This document shows, piece after piece, positions 1 to 7,025 of a stretch of DNA of 8,491 nucleotides (positions are counted from its first letter, which is position 1; each line of letters starts with the position of its first letter). The stretch is from an uncultured Gemmatimonadota bacterium (lineage in GTDB: Bacteria; Gemmatimonadota; Gemmatimonadetes; Gemmatimonadales; GWC2-71-9). The translations under genes were made by a program, and so were the position numbers. The notes under the pieces were generated by a model. The model did no database searches, was not told the origin of the DNA, and worked only from the letters and a program-made list of their open reading frames with translations. Where the stretch lies: assembly GCA_946887295.1 (NCBI GenBank), contig CAMPKP010000146.1:1-8491 (forward strand). Reading direction: 5' to 3'.

Positions 1-1295
1 GCTGCCTCGCGAGCGGGCGCTGCCTCGCGGGAGCGAGTGTCGGTGGCCCGCCGGGGGCTCACGTCCACGGGCAACCGCTCGCCGGCGCCCGGGGCCGCGC
101 GAGGCGACTCGGCAGGTCGTGCACGGCGCGCCTCGATCGTGGTGGTCTCGCTCTGGTGCCGGTCCGCCGTGCGCCGCGTCCCGCTCGCGCGGGGCGTGCC
201 GCCGGATCTGGCCTCACCGCCGCGTCTGCCCTGGCTGGTGGCGCCCGTCGCCGACCGCTCGGTGAGCTCGACCCGGTCGGTGCTGCGCCGGCCGGCCGCC
301 GCCTCCGGCCGCTCGCCTTCCCGGCGATCGACCGCGCGGCGGATCGGAGAGGAGTTGTCCGCCTCGGTGAAACGGGAGATCGGCGGGGTGTGCACCGTGT
401 TCACGGCGCGGCCGAAGGTATAACGGCGGTCGCGATAGTCGGCGCTCGCCAGCGTGCGATCGCGGAACCGGTACGGAGTGTAGGGCCGGTTGTAGTAGCC
501 CACGTTGTGGGAGTAGTGCGGATGACCCCAGTAGCCCCTGGGGTAGTAGTACACGGGGCGGTAGGGCCGATAGTACCACGGGTCGTAGAAGAACGGATCG
601 TAGTACGGGGCGTAGGCGTAGTGATACGGCGAGTAGTAGTGCCGGCGGTAGAACGGCCTGCCGAAGAACAGGTTCACCGAGAGTCCGCTGCCGCAGCTCC
701 GGTAGTACCCGCAGCCGAAGTCGTCGTAATAGAGCCCGCCGTAGTATGGCCGGCTGTAGGAGTAGTCGTCGGCGTACACCACCCGCTCGACGACGGAGTA
801 GTTGAGGATGTCGTAATCGAAGCTTCCCTGAGCCATCCGGCGCACCAGCTCGGTCAGCTCGGGCTCGGGGTCCTCCGCCAGCTGCCGGGGCGCGAGGGCC
901 TTGTAGTCCCAGTGATCGCCGAGCACGAACCCGTCGAAGCGGAAGGGCGAGCGGGAGACGGCCGCGTACACCGAGCCCCGGCCGGAGCGATCGCCCACGT
1001 CGAAGGCGTCGCGCCCGCCACGGCCCTCGACCTCGTACTTCTTGCCGCCGCGCACGAAGTTGTCGTCGGTGGGGTCGAGCGGGAACAGCACCCGGAGATG
1101 TCCCTCGGTGTCGCTGTGGAGCACGACCAGGTAGCCGTCGTCCTCGGTGCGAACCTGCACCTTGGCGCGGTCGCCCCTCAGGAAACGCCCATCGTTGCTG
1201 ATCCAGATTCGAATCGGAGGATCGTCCGTCGTCGCGACGGCCGGCTGGGCCGGCCCACTCGCGAGGAGGAGTGGAAGCAGCAGGCTGAGATACAT
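1..1295 (-). CDS. Secreted DUF4384-type envelope protein with Tyr-rich middle region; 3' end outside window
   Basis: Reading down from ATG at 1295, the frame stays open for 431 codons and leaves the window without a stop, so the C-terminus is missing. Residues 1-20 are a hydrophobic leader ending in an Ala-rich stretch, so a signal peptide with cleavage near A19-A21 is likely, though its n-region lacks a basic residue. Residues about 28-122 resemble DUF4384, with IRIWIS, DDGYLVVLHSDTEG, LRVLFPLDPTDDNFVRGG and VYAAVSRSPFRF. Residues 174-275 hold 30 tyrosines, mostly in YY, YYDP and RPY clusters. From about residue 310 the chain is an Arg/Glu/Ala/Ser/Thr-rich, probably disordered tail. The start is supported by a GGGAGG Shine-Dalgarno six bases upstream. 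In-frame alternatives at ATG 1370 and GTG 1346 have no comparable site. It is probably periplasmic or surface-associated; DUF4384 has no defined activity, so no reaction is claimed. It lies 3' of the kinase unit, after an intergenic gap. Confidence 0.85.
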   Translation of the reverse strand, partial: MYLSLLLPLLLASGPAQPAVATTDDPPIRIWISNDGRFLRGDRAKVQVRTEDDGYLVVLHSDTEGHLRVLFPLDPTDDNFVRGGKKYEVEGRGGRDAFDVGDRSGRGSVYAAVSRSPFRFDGFVLGDHWDYKALAPRQLAEDPEPELTELVRRMAQGSFDYDILNYSVVERVVYADDYSYSRPYYGGLYYDDFGCGYYRSCGSGLSVNLFFGRPFYRRHYYSPYHYAYAPYYDPFFYDPWYYRPYRPVYYYPRGYWGHPHYSHNVGYYNRPYTPYRFRDRTLASADYRDRRYTFGRAVNTVHTPPISRFTEADNSSPIRRAVDRREGERPEAAAGRRSTDRVELTERSATGATSQGRRGGEARSGGTPRASGTRRTADRHQSETTTIEARRARPAESPRAAPGAGERLPVDVSPRRATDTRSREAAPAREA

Positions 1296-1509
1296 GGGGC
1301 GCCTCCCGGAACCGCTGTTGCCTTGCTGGAAATTGAGACGGGGCACGATCTTAGGCCAGCCCTGCACCATGATGCGAACCGCGTGCCACCGCCCACCTCT
1401 TTGAAGCATAACTACTTAGCGCGGGAGTTCGTTCCCGGATCGTCCTCGGGCGGGGGCTTCATTCCCTGGGGAGGTGGACACTTGGATGGACGGAAAGCGG
1501 TGGGGCTTG
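1296..1509. other. Intergenic region, probable promoter area of the DUF4384-type gene
   Basis: This is the only gap of appreciable length between genes here. It separates the stop of the NTF2-like gene (TAA, 1510-1512) from the DUF4384-type start. An AT-richer island at about 1401-1420 contains TATGCT (minus strand, 1405-1410), a possible -10 element, but no convincing -35 hexamer lies 17 bases upstream. I found no strong GC hairpin followed by a T-run, so a rho-independent terminator for the upstream unit cannot be supported. A short near-duplicate, GGGCTTG, occurs twice on the plus strand at about 1503-1518. Read-through from the kinase unit cannot be excluded. Confidence 0.5.
1302..1307 (-). 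promoter_or_regulatory. Shine-Dalgarno for the DUF4384-type gene
   Basis: The minus strand reads GGGAGG followed by six bases (CGCCCC) and then ATG at 1295. This is the clearest ribosome binding site seen in the window. It decides in favour of the 1295 start over the in-frame ATG at 1370. Confidence 0.7.
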
Positions 1510-1902
1510 TTAGGGCTTGCTGGTCTCCCGTCCCCCGTTCCAGCGATGCCAGTACATCCGCATCTCGCCGATCCTGTCCCCGCTGGTCTCGCAGAAGATG
1601 GCGCCCCGAGCGTCCACCCACTCGCCGGTCCGCTTCCGCCGGAAGACCGACTTGAACTCGGTGCTGAACCAGGGGCCGGCAGCGTAGATCTCCCCGGAGG
1701 AGAAGGTCACCTCGGACTGGTGGAGGGGGACCTCGAGCCAGTAGCGGCGGACGGCTTCCGTGCCGCGGAGCGGCTCGGAGAAGGGTGTCTCGACGAAGAC
1801 CACGTCCTCCACGAAGACCGACATCAGCAGGTCCACGTTCCCGCGCGACCACCCCTGTCCGAAGGTGTCGATGAGCGATCGGCCCAGATCGCGGGTGTCC
1901 AC
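1510..1902 (-). CDS. NTF2/SnoaL-like small protein
   Basis: With the GTG start at 1902 this encodes about 130 residues, the usual size of a single SnoaL/NTF2-like alpha-beta cone domain. Visible hallmarks are an N-terminal helix (LGRSLIDTFGQGWSRGNVDLLMSVFVEDVVFVETPF), then G-T-E-A-V-R-R-Y-W near residues 47-55. Alternating strands follow, ending in I-G-E-M-R-M-Y-W-H-R-W. Such domains often bind small hydrophobic ligands or act as isomerases, hydrolases or partner modules; no catalytic set can be assigned here. The reading frame is open back to an ATG at 1992, but that extension overlaps the kinase by 85 bases and is Gly/Pro-rich, so I prefer the GTG five bases after the kinase stop. A CTG at 1911 has a better-spaced GGAG but would be a rare start. 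Close spacing implies co-translation with the kinase. Confidence 0.75.
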   Translation of the reverse strand: MDTRDLGRSLIDTFGQGWSRGNVDLLMSVFVEDVVFVETPFSEPLRGTEAVRRYWLEVPLHQSEVTFSSGEIYAAGPWFSTEFKSVFRRKRTGEWVDARGAIFCETSGDRIGEMRMYWHRWNGGRETSKP

Positions 1903-1907
1903 CGCGC

Positions 1908-4829
1908 TCAGCGGGGCTCCGAGGTGAGCCGCTGGAGGGCTTCGCGAGCCTCCGCCACCCTGTCCTGCAGCTCGGGGTCCGCCTTGTCCCAAAGCCGGAT
2001 GAACCGGCCGTAGGCGATCGCCGCGGAGTCGGGCTTGCGCGCCGCCTCATAGGTTCGACCCAGCTCCAGGTAGGAGAGCGGCAGCAGGTACACGGCGCCG
2101 TTGTCGAAGCCGTAGCGGAGGCGGGTGATCCCCTCCTCCCTCGTATCGGCCTTCGCCGCGAGCACCCGGGCGAGCTGGAACCGGAGAAACGCCGTTCTCT
2201 CGGCAGAGTTGGGGCCCCCGGAGCCGGCCAGACCGGCGCGCAGCTCGGCGAGTCCCTTGGCCGTGTCGCCCTGCACCAGGCGGACCCAGCCGGCCGTCGC
2301 CCTCAGCAGTCCGCGACTCCTGGTGGAGTCCGGCGTAGAGTCCGGCGCCAGCATTCCATCGGTCGCCAGCCTGGCGGCCTCATCCATCCGGCCGCGCACC
2401 ATCGCCTTGATGGTCTCCATGTACGCCATGCGTCGGGGATTGCGCCCCTCCGGCACCTCCAATGCCATGAGCGAGTCCGCCCGCGTGCTCACGGACGAGA
2501 CCGGCGCCATGCCCAGCGCCACGGGCCAGCCCAGGAGTCCGGCGGCCGCGCCCGGCGAGAGCGCGGCCACAGTGTCCACCAATGCGCGCGCCTCACGCAG
2601 ACGCCCGAAGCCGAGGAGCATGAACCCCCGGTCGATCGACTCGTACGAACGGGTCGGAGAAGCGGCGGGCAAGGCGCCGATCAGGCGTGCCCTTCGAGCG
2701 AGAATACTGTCCGAAGTGGCGGCGTCGTCCTTGTAGGAGGAGAGGACGGCGTAGAAACCGACATGAGGGACGGTGGCGACCGCCGCGCGGACCGCGCTGT
2801 CGCTCGGCGGCGGGCCCCAGGCGAGCGCTCCGGCGACCCGGTGAGCGGCGACGCGCGGCGGCGGCGCCGTCCGCGCGAACAGCCTGAGGTAGCGGCCGTA
2901 CCGGACGCTGTCCCGGTAGATCAGGGTGAGCTCGAGTGGGTGAATCACGGCCGGAGTGAGGGTCGAGTCTCCCGCGAGTACCCGGTCGAAGGCTGCGATG
3001 ATGGTGTCGGGGCTGGTCGGCTTGATCTCCCGCAGGTGGTAGAGCGCTTCGGCGTAGGTGTACCACCCCTCGGGATCGTCCGGATAGTCGGCGACGTACG
3101 CCCGCATCGAATCGATGGCCAGCACCGAGCCCTGGTCGAAGGCACGGTAGGCCTCCAGCAGCCGCCGGCTGCGGGGCGGCAGGCGATCAGCGAACCGGAA
3201 CCCGGCCGCCGCGGCCTGGTGAGAGGCGGGGCTCCCGTAACCGCCGGTCCAGCCGTACACCAGCGCCCGGCGCAGGTGCGCCAGGGCAAACGTGGAGTCC
3301 ACCTCGACGGCGCGGGTGTACGCCGACAGCGCCGAATCGAGCGCGAAGCGGCGGTAGTAGCGCTCGCCCTGGAGGTAGGCCCGCAGGGCCGCGATGGAGT
3401 CGCTGGTGAGCGAGGCGATGTCCAGACTGGGGAGCGGCTCGCGCGAGCGCCAGACGTCGCGGAGGAGCGCGACGCTCAGCCGGTCCACCAGGGGCAGGAT
3501 GCTGTCGGCCGGCCCATCCACCTGGGCCCGGCCGAGCCGCTCTCCGCCGCCGACCCCGTACAGGTCGGCCGCGAGGCGCACCCTGCCGCCCGCGGAGACG
3601 GCGCTTCCCATCACGACCGATCCGGCATTCAGGTCCCGGCCGAGGGCGAGGGCCTGATCGACGTCCGCGGGATCGTCGTCTCGCCGGTGGCCCCAGCGCT
3701 TGAGCACCAGGCGCGGGTCCACCGCCTTGATGCCGCCGACTCCCTGGAGATTGGTCGCCAGAAGATCCACCATGCCTTCGCGCAGCACATCGACACCGGG
3801 ACCGGAAGCGCTGAAGGGGAGCACCGCGATGGTCTCCGCCTCGTGCGCCACCGCGATCTCGCTGGGCCGGGTCACGAACCAGGCGACGACCCCCGCCGCG
3901 GCCGCGGCGATCGCCGCGGCCGCGAGAACGATGACCGTTCTCCGCCGAGGGCGGTGCGCAGTCCGCGCTTGCCGGAGGGCGGACGCGAGCGCGCTCATGT
4001 CGGCATGGCGGTCGGCGGGGTCGATCGCCATCGCGCGGATGATGACGTCCTCGAGCGCGTTGGAGACGTCGTGCCGGACCTTGCCCACATGGGGGCGCGG
4101 GGCGGTCATGTTGCGGGCGACCACCGACTGGGGCGTGCCGCCGGCGAAGGGCGGAGCTCCCGCCAGCATCTCGTACAGCACGCAGCCCAGACTGTATTGG
4201 TCGGCCCTGGCGTCCACCGCGTCCCTGCCGGTGGCCTGCTCGGGCGCCATGTAGTGCGGGGTGCCTATGGCGAGGCCGATCTGGGTCAGGCCGGGACCGC
4301 TCTCACCCGAGGGTGAGGCGCCGCTCTCTATGGCCTTGGCCACGCCGAAGTCGGCCACCACGCCGTGTCCGCCGCTGAGCAGAATGTTCTCGGGCTTGAT
4401 GTCGCGGTGGACGACGCCGTGGGCGTGGGCGTACGCCAGGGCGTCCGCCACCTCGGCGGCGAGCGAGATGACCTCGTCCACCGGCAGCTGCTTCTCCCGG
4501 CCCAGCCTGCCCCGCAGGGTCTCGCCATCCACGAAAGGCATGACGAAATACGGCGTCTGGCCGCCCGCGCCGTCGTCGATGGTGCCCGAGTCGAAGACCG
4601 GGAGGATGTGGGGATGCTGAAGGCGGGCCGCGAGCTCGATCTCGCGGAGAAAGCGGGCGATTCCGCCGGGCCCGCTCAGCTCCGGCCGGACGACCTTGAT
4701 CGCCACGTTGCGGCCGTGTCGCAGGTCCTTCGCCAGGTAGACCGTCGCCATGCCGCCCGCGCCGATCTCGCGCTCGAGAGCGTAGCGTTCTCCGAGCGAG
4801 GCCACCAGGCGCTGGAAGGTGTCGGTCAT
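1908..4829 (-). CDS. Transmembrane Ser/Thr protein kinase (PknB-type) with extracytoplasmic TolB-like/TPR-like domain
   Basis: This 973-residue receptor-type kinase has a complete eukaryotic-like catalytic domain at residues about 16-285. Visible are the glycine loop G-A-G-G-M-A-T-V (23-30), catalytic lysine K45 in VAIK, the helix-C glutamate (about E63), HRD (141-143) with KPEN ending at N148, DFG (160-162) and APE (195-197). All key residues are present, so it should be active and of the RD class. A basic stop-transfer stretch (RPRRR) precedes one Ala/Val-rich membrane helix at about 298-319. Outside the membrane, an 'IAVLPFSASG' segment (333-342) begins a module like the TolB-like N-terminal part of related bacterial kinases. 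TPR-like helices follow from about 480-525 and again at about 916-960. Substrates are unknown. It begins 13 bases after the lipocalin-like gene and is followed five bases later by the NTF2-like gene, suggesting one operon. The 13-base gap lacks a purine-rich Shine-Dalgarno, so translation may depend on coupling. Confidence 0.93.
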   Translation of the reverse strand: MTDTFQRLVASLGERYALEREIGAGGMATVYLAKDLRHGRNVAIKVVRPELSGPGGIARFLREIELAARLQHPHILPVFDSGTIDDGAGGQTPYFVMPFVDGETLRGRLGREKQLPVDEVISLAAEVADALAYAHAHGVVHRDIKPENILLSGGHGVVADFGVAKAIESGASPSGESGPGLTQIGLAIGTPHYMAPEQATGRDAVDARADQYSLGCVLYEMLAGAPPFAGGTPQSVVARNMTAPRPHVGKVRHDVSNALEDVIIRAMAIDPADRHADMSALASALRQARTAHRPRRRTVIVLAAAAIAAAAAGVVAWFVTRPSEIAVAHEAETIAVLPFSASGPGVDVLREGMVDLLATNLQGVGGIKAVDPRLVLKRWGHRRDDDPADVDQALALGRDLNAGSVVMGSAVSAGGRVRLAADLYGVGGGERLGRAQVDGPADSILPLVDRLSVALLRDVWRSREPLPSLDIASLTSDSIAALRAYLQGERYYRRFALDSALSAYTRAVEVDSTFALAHLRRALVYGWTGGYGSPASHQAAAAGFRFADRLPPRSRRLLEAYRAFDQGSVLAIDSMRAYVADYPDDPEGWYTYAEALYHLREIKPTSPDTIIAAFDRVLAGDSTLTPAVIHPLELTLIYRDSVRYGRYLRLFARTAPPPRVAAHRVAGALAWGPPPSDSAVRAAVATVPHVGFYAVLSSYKDDAATSDSILARRARLIGALPAASPTRSYESIDRGFMLLGFGRLREARALVDTVAALSPGAAAGLLGWPVALGMAPVSSVSTRADSLMALEVPEGRNPRRMAYMETIKAMVRGRMDEAARLATDGMLAPDSTPDSTRSRGLLRATAGWVRLVQGDTAKGLAELRAGLAGSGGPNSAERTAFLRFQLARVLAAKADTREEGITRLRYGFDNGAVYLLPLSYLELGRTYEAARKPDSAAIAYGRFIRLWDKADPELQDRVAEAREALQRLTSEPR
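3897..3924. repeat. 28-bp perfect inverted repeat inside the kinase gene
   Basis: A perfect palindrome is centred on GCGATCGC between 3910 and 3911; pairing stops at 3896/3925. It consists entirely of alternating G/C blocks apart from the central AT. It lies in the codons for the Ala-rich membrane helix (about residues 302-311), so runs of GCG/GCC alanine codons may explain it without a separate role. Confidence 0.8.
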
Positions 4830-4842
4830 GAGGTAGAGGAAT

Positions 4843-6297
4843 TTACTGGGTGAGATAGGTCTCGAAGAACCCCCGGCCCCTGTCGCTCACCGGCTCGCCC
4901 ATGATCCGGCCGCTCAGCTCGAAGCGCCCCCGCATCTGGAGGAAGAGCCGGCGGAACGATGCCGCCGCCATCCCGGTGGCGAGAGCGTGCTCCACCTCGA
5001 CCGAGAGCGTGACGGTGTCGGCTTCCCAGGTCCCGGTAAGCGTGAAGCGCTCCGGAGCGCTCGCGCCCTCCACACCGTCGGCAGGCTGCTTCCCCTGGTA
5101 GTCGATCTCGCCGAAGCGCAGCACGCGGCGCACGCCCAGAGAGTCCACGACGGCAAGGAAGAACGGCGAGGTGCCGGCCTGACCGGGACCGTAGACTCCG
5201 CCGTACAGCAGACTCAGCCGCTCACCGCGAGCCGAGCCCCATTCCCAGGTGACGTCGCGCCACACGCCCCAGTTGTGGTCATGGTAGGCGGCGACCTCCT
5301 CGATCTCGGAGCAGCGCCCCCCGACGCAGATCCGACCGGCGGCCGAGGCCGAGAGGGCGGGGACGACGTAGCCCGACAGGAACTCGTCGTCGCTGAGCTC
5401 GACCGGCGGGAAGTAGCGGTTGCGATCCGGACGGACCAGGAGATCGAGGCGGACACTCCCTTCCCTGCCCCTCGCCACTGCGTGAAGCCGGTACTCGCCG
5501 TCACGCTGACGGACGAAGCTCTCGCCGATCGCCACGTCGGCGCGAGCCGTGTCGAACGCGACCCGGGCTGCCGGTACCTCAGCGGTGTAGCGGTCATGAC
5601 GGCCGTCGGGACGACGGTGAGTCACCAGCACGCGTCCGCCCCAGCGGTCATCGCGCCGCGCCAGGCTCACCTCGCCGCCGACCAGGAAGGTGAGATACCA
5701 CCACTCGTCGGGACCGCTCGCCAGGTTGAAATAGTGCCACTCACCCCAGGTCGAGTCGGCGGTGCGCGGCAGATGGAAGCGATCCATCTCGTCGTAGAGC
5801 TGCTGCGGGCTCGGCGTGACGTACGCCGAGTCGGATGGGGCGTCTTGCCAGCGACCCTCCAGCAGGTCGAGGCCGGTGCCGAGCGCGGCGGCGCGGCTCG
5901 GGATCTCGCCGCCGGCGCGCACGGCGGTCGGCCGGCACTCGGCCTGCGCCGGGCAGAGATAGAGGAGCTTTCCCTCGATCGCGGGGGCCACCGTGCCTAC
6001 GATGTCCCGGTGGCGCTCGCCCCCGAGCGCCTGCCGGGTGAGGAACCGGGCGCGCTCCATGGTGAAGAACATCCCGCCGAGCCCGCCGGTGCGCATCGCC
6101 TCGATGTCGATGCCCTGGGGCAGCACGGTCACCTCGCCGCCGCCGACCAGCGCGACGTCGCGCGACTGGTCGAGCATCGCCTCGCCGATCGAGAGCAGCA
6201 CCACCATGACCCCGACGCCGATGGAGAAGCCGAGGAGGAGGAAGAGCGAGCGGACTTTCCTCACCACCAGGTGGCGGAAGGCGAGCGTAGTGATCAC
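4843..6297 (-). CDS. Membrane-anchored AttH/CrtC lipocalin-like protein with FtsX/MacB-type N-terminus
   Basis: This 484-residue protein is co-encoded with the exporter. Residues 5-60 resemble the start of a MacB/FtsX permease: a basic cytoplasmic segment (FRHLVVRKVRS), one membrane helix (about 18-38), then DQSRDVALVGGGEVTVLPQGID, which continues into an extracytoplasmic stretch to about residue 110. The usual three C-terminal permease helices are absent. From about residue 180 it resembles the AttH/CrtC lipocalin-like family: WGEWHYFNL (184-192), EWWYLTFLVGG (198-208), SGYVVPALSA (308-317) and the strong signature YHDHNWG (338-344). Cysteine pairs C115/C121 and C324/C329 could form extracytoplasmic disulfides. 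Members of this family include carotenoid hydratases and secreted proteins beside ABC exporters; the neighbours favour a substrate-handling role for the exporter rather than carotenoid chemistry, which is inference. The GTG start overlaps the ATPase stop by four bases. Confidence 0.87.
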   Translation of the reverse strand: MITTLAFRHLVVRKVRSLFLLLGFSIGVGVMVVLLSIGEAMLDQSRDVALVGGGEVTVLPQGIDIEAMRTGGLGGMFFTMERARFLTRQALGGERHRDIVGTVAPAIEGKLLYLCPAQAECRPTAVRAGGEIPSRAAALGTGLDLLEGRWQDAPSDSAYVTPSPQQLYDEMDRFHLPRTADSTWGEWHYFNLASGPDEWWYLTFLVGGEVSLARRDDRWGGRVLVTHRRPDGRHDRYTAEVPAARVAFDTARADVAIGESFVRQRDGEYRLHAVARGREGSVRLDLLVRPDRNRYFPPVELSDDEFLSGYVVPALSASAAGRICVGGRCSEIEEVAAYHDHNWGVWRDVTWEWGSARGERLSLLYGGVYGPGQAGTSPFFLAVVDSLGVRRVLRFGEIDYQGKQPADGVEGASAPERFTLTGTWEADTVTLSVEVEHALATGMAAASFRRLFLQMRGRFELSGRIMGEPVSDRGRGFFETYLTQ

Positions 6298-7025
6298 GGC
6301 GAGGCCGGCCGCCGGAACGGCGAGGCGGCGCCTTGGGCTACCGCGAGCGACACGATCCGGCCGTCGAGCATGTGGACGACCCTGCCGGCCTGCGCGGCGA
6401 GCCGCTCGTCGTGGGTCACCACGAGCAGGGTGGTGCCGTCGCCGTTGAGCCGGCGGAACAGGTCGAGGATCTCCTGCCCCGTCGCGGCATCGAGCTCGCC
6501 GGTGGGCTCGTCGGCCAGCAGGATCGCCGGCCGGTTGGCCAGGGCGCGCGCGATGGCGACGCGCTGCATCTCGCCGCCCGAGAGCTGGGTGGCCCGGTGA
6601 CCCTCGCGATGGCCGAGCCCCACGTATTCCAGCAGCCGGCGGGCGCGGGCCCTGCGGTCGGGCCCCTTGATGCCGGCCTCCGCCATCGGCAGCTCGACGT
6701 TCTCGCGTGCGGTGAGGACGGGGAGCAGGTGGAAGCGCTGGAAGACGAAGCCGAGGCGGGTGAGCCGGAGCCGGGTCAGTTCGCGGTCTCCCAGGGTCTC
6801 CAGCGCGGTGCCCAGGATCTGGACCGTGCCGGAGGTCGGCATATCGATGCCTCCGACGATCTGGAGCAGCGTGGACTTGCCACTGCCCGAGGGACCCACC
6901 AGCGCGACGTACTCCCCCGGCTCGACCGTGAGCGAGGCGCCACGCAGGGCGTGCACCGTCTCTCCGTTCATCGGGAAGTCCTTCCGCAGATCGCGGGCGA
7001 CCAGCATCGGCGGGGCGGGCTTCAC
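6294..7025 (-). CDS. ABC transporter ATP-binding protein, LolD/MacB class
   Basis: This 243-residue cytoplasmic nucleotide-binding subunit should power the adjacent FtsX-type permeases. All motifs are present: Walker A GPSGSGKST (44-52), Q-loop Q96 in FVFQRFHLLP, signature LSGGE (148-152), Walker B ILLADE (168-173) with catalytic E173, the D-loop stretch GELD (176-179) and switch histidine H205 in VVTHDE. The 'QRFHLLPVLTARENVELPM' stretch and overall length are typical of the LolD/MacB/FtsE-like group, whose members work by mechanotransmission or extrusion from the outer membrane leaflet rather than as classical importers. It sits between a permease gene and the AttH-like gene, with GTGA overlaps at both ends; its own start is GTG at 7025. 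It corresponds to the AttE position in AttEFGH-type systems. The substrate cannot be read from this protein. Confidence 0.95.
   Translation of the reverse strand: MKPAPPMLVARDLRKDFPMNGETVHALRGASLTVEPGEYVALVGPSGSGKSTLLQIVGGIDMPTSGTVQILGTALETLGDRELTRLRLTRLGFVFQRFHLLPVLTARENVELPMAEAGIKGPDRRARARRLLEYVGLGHREGHRATQLSGGEMQRVAIARALANRPAILLADEPTGELDAATGQEILDLFRRLNGDGTTLLVVTHDERLAAQAGRVVHMLDGRIVSLAVAQGAASPFRRPASP

Noticed and set aside
527..544. Six-base-pair hairpin CCCCAG/CTGGGG as a terminator
   Set aside because: It lies inside the Tyr-rich coding region and is not followed by a T-run on either strand.
156..1655. 499-codon plus-strand open frame
   Set aside because: It is antisense to the DUF4384-type gene and part of the NTF2-like gene. 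It is Val/Ala/Arg-rich with no domain or Shine-Dalgarno I can see, and high GC makes such frames common.
1903..1992. N-terminal extension of the NTF2-like protein to ATG 1992
   Set aside because: The added 30 residues are Gly/Pro-rich and overlap the kinase coding region. The domain is complete without them.
1412..2050. 212-codon minus-strand frame overlapping the kinase end and NTF2-like gene
   Set aside because: It is a shifted frame of two well-supported genes. The translation is Arg-rich and has no domain character.
2763..4316. 517-codon plus-strand open frame
   Set aside because: It is entirely antisense to the kinase, which has a full set of catalytic motifs. The translation is Arg/Gly/Pro-rich without recognisable structure.
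4843..6297. Assignment as carotenoid 1,2-hydratase (crtC)
   Set aside because: No carotenoid genes are nearby. The membrane anchor and ABC exporter context fit the AttH-like branch better, although the fold signature is shared.
4987..6600. 537-codon plus-strand open frame
   Set aside because: It is antisense to the lipocalin-like gene and ATPase, both of which carry clear family motifs. It is an artefact of GC-rich third positions.
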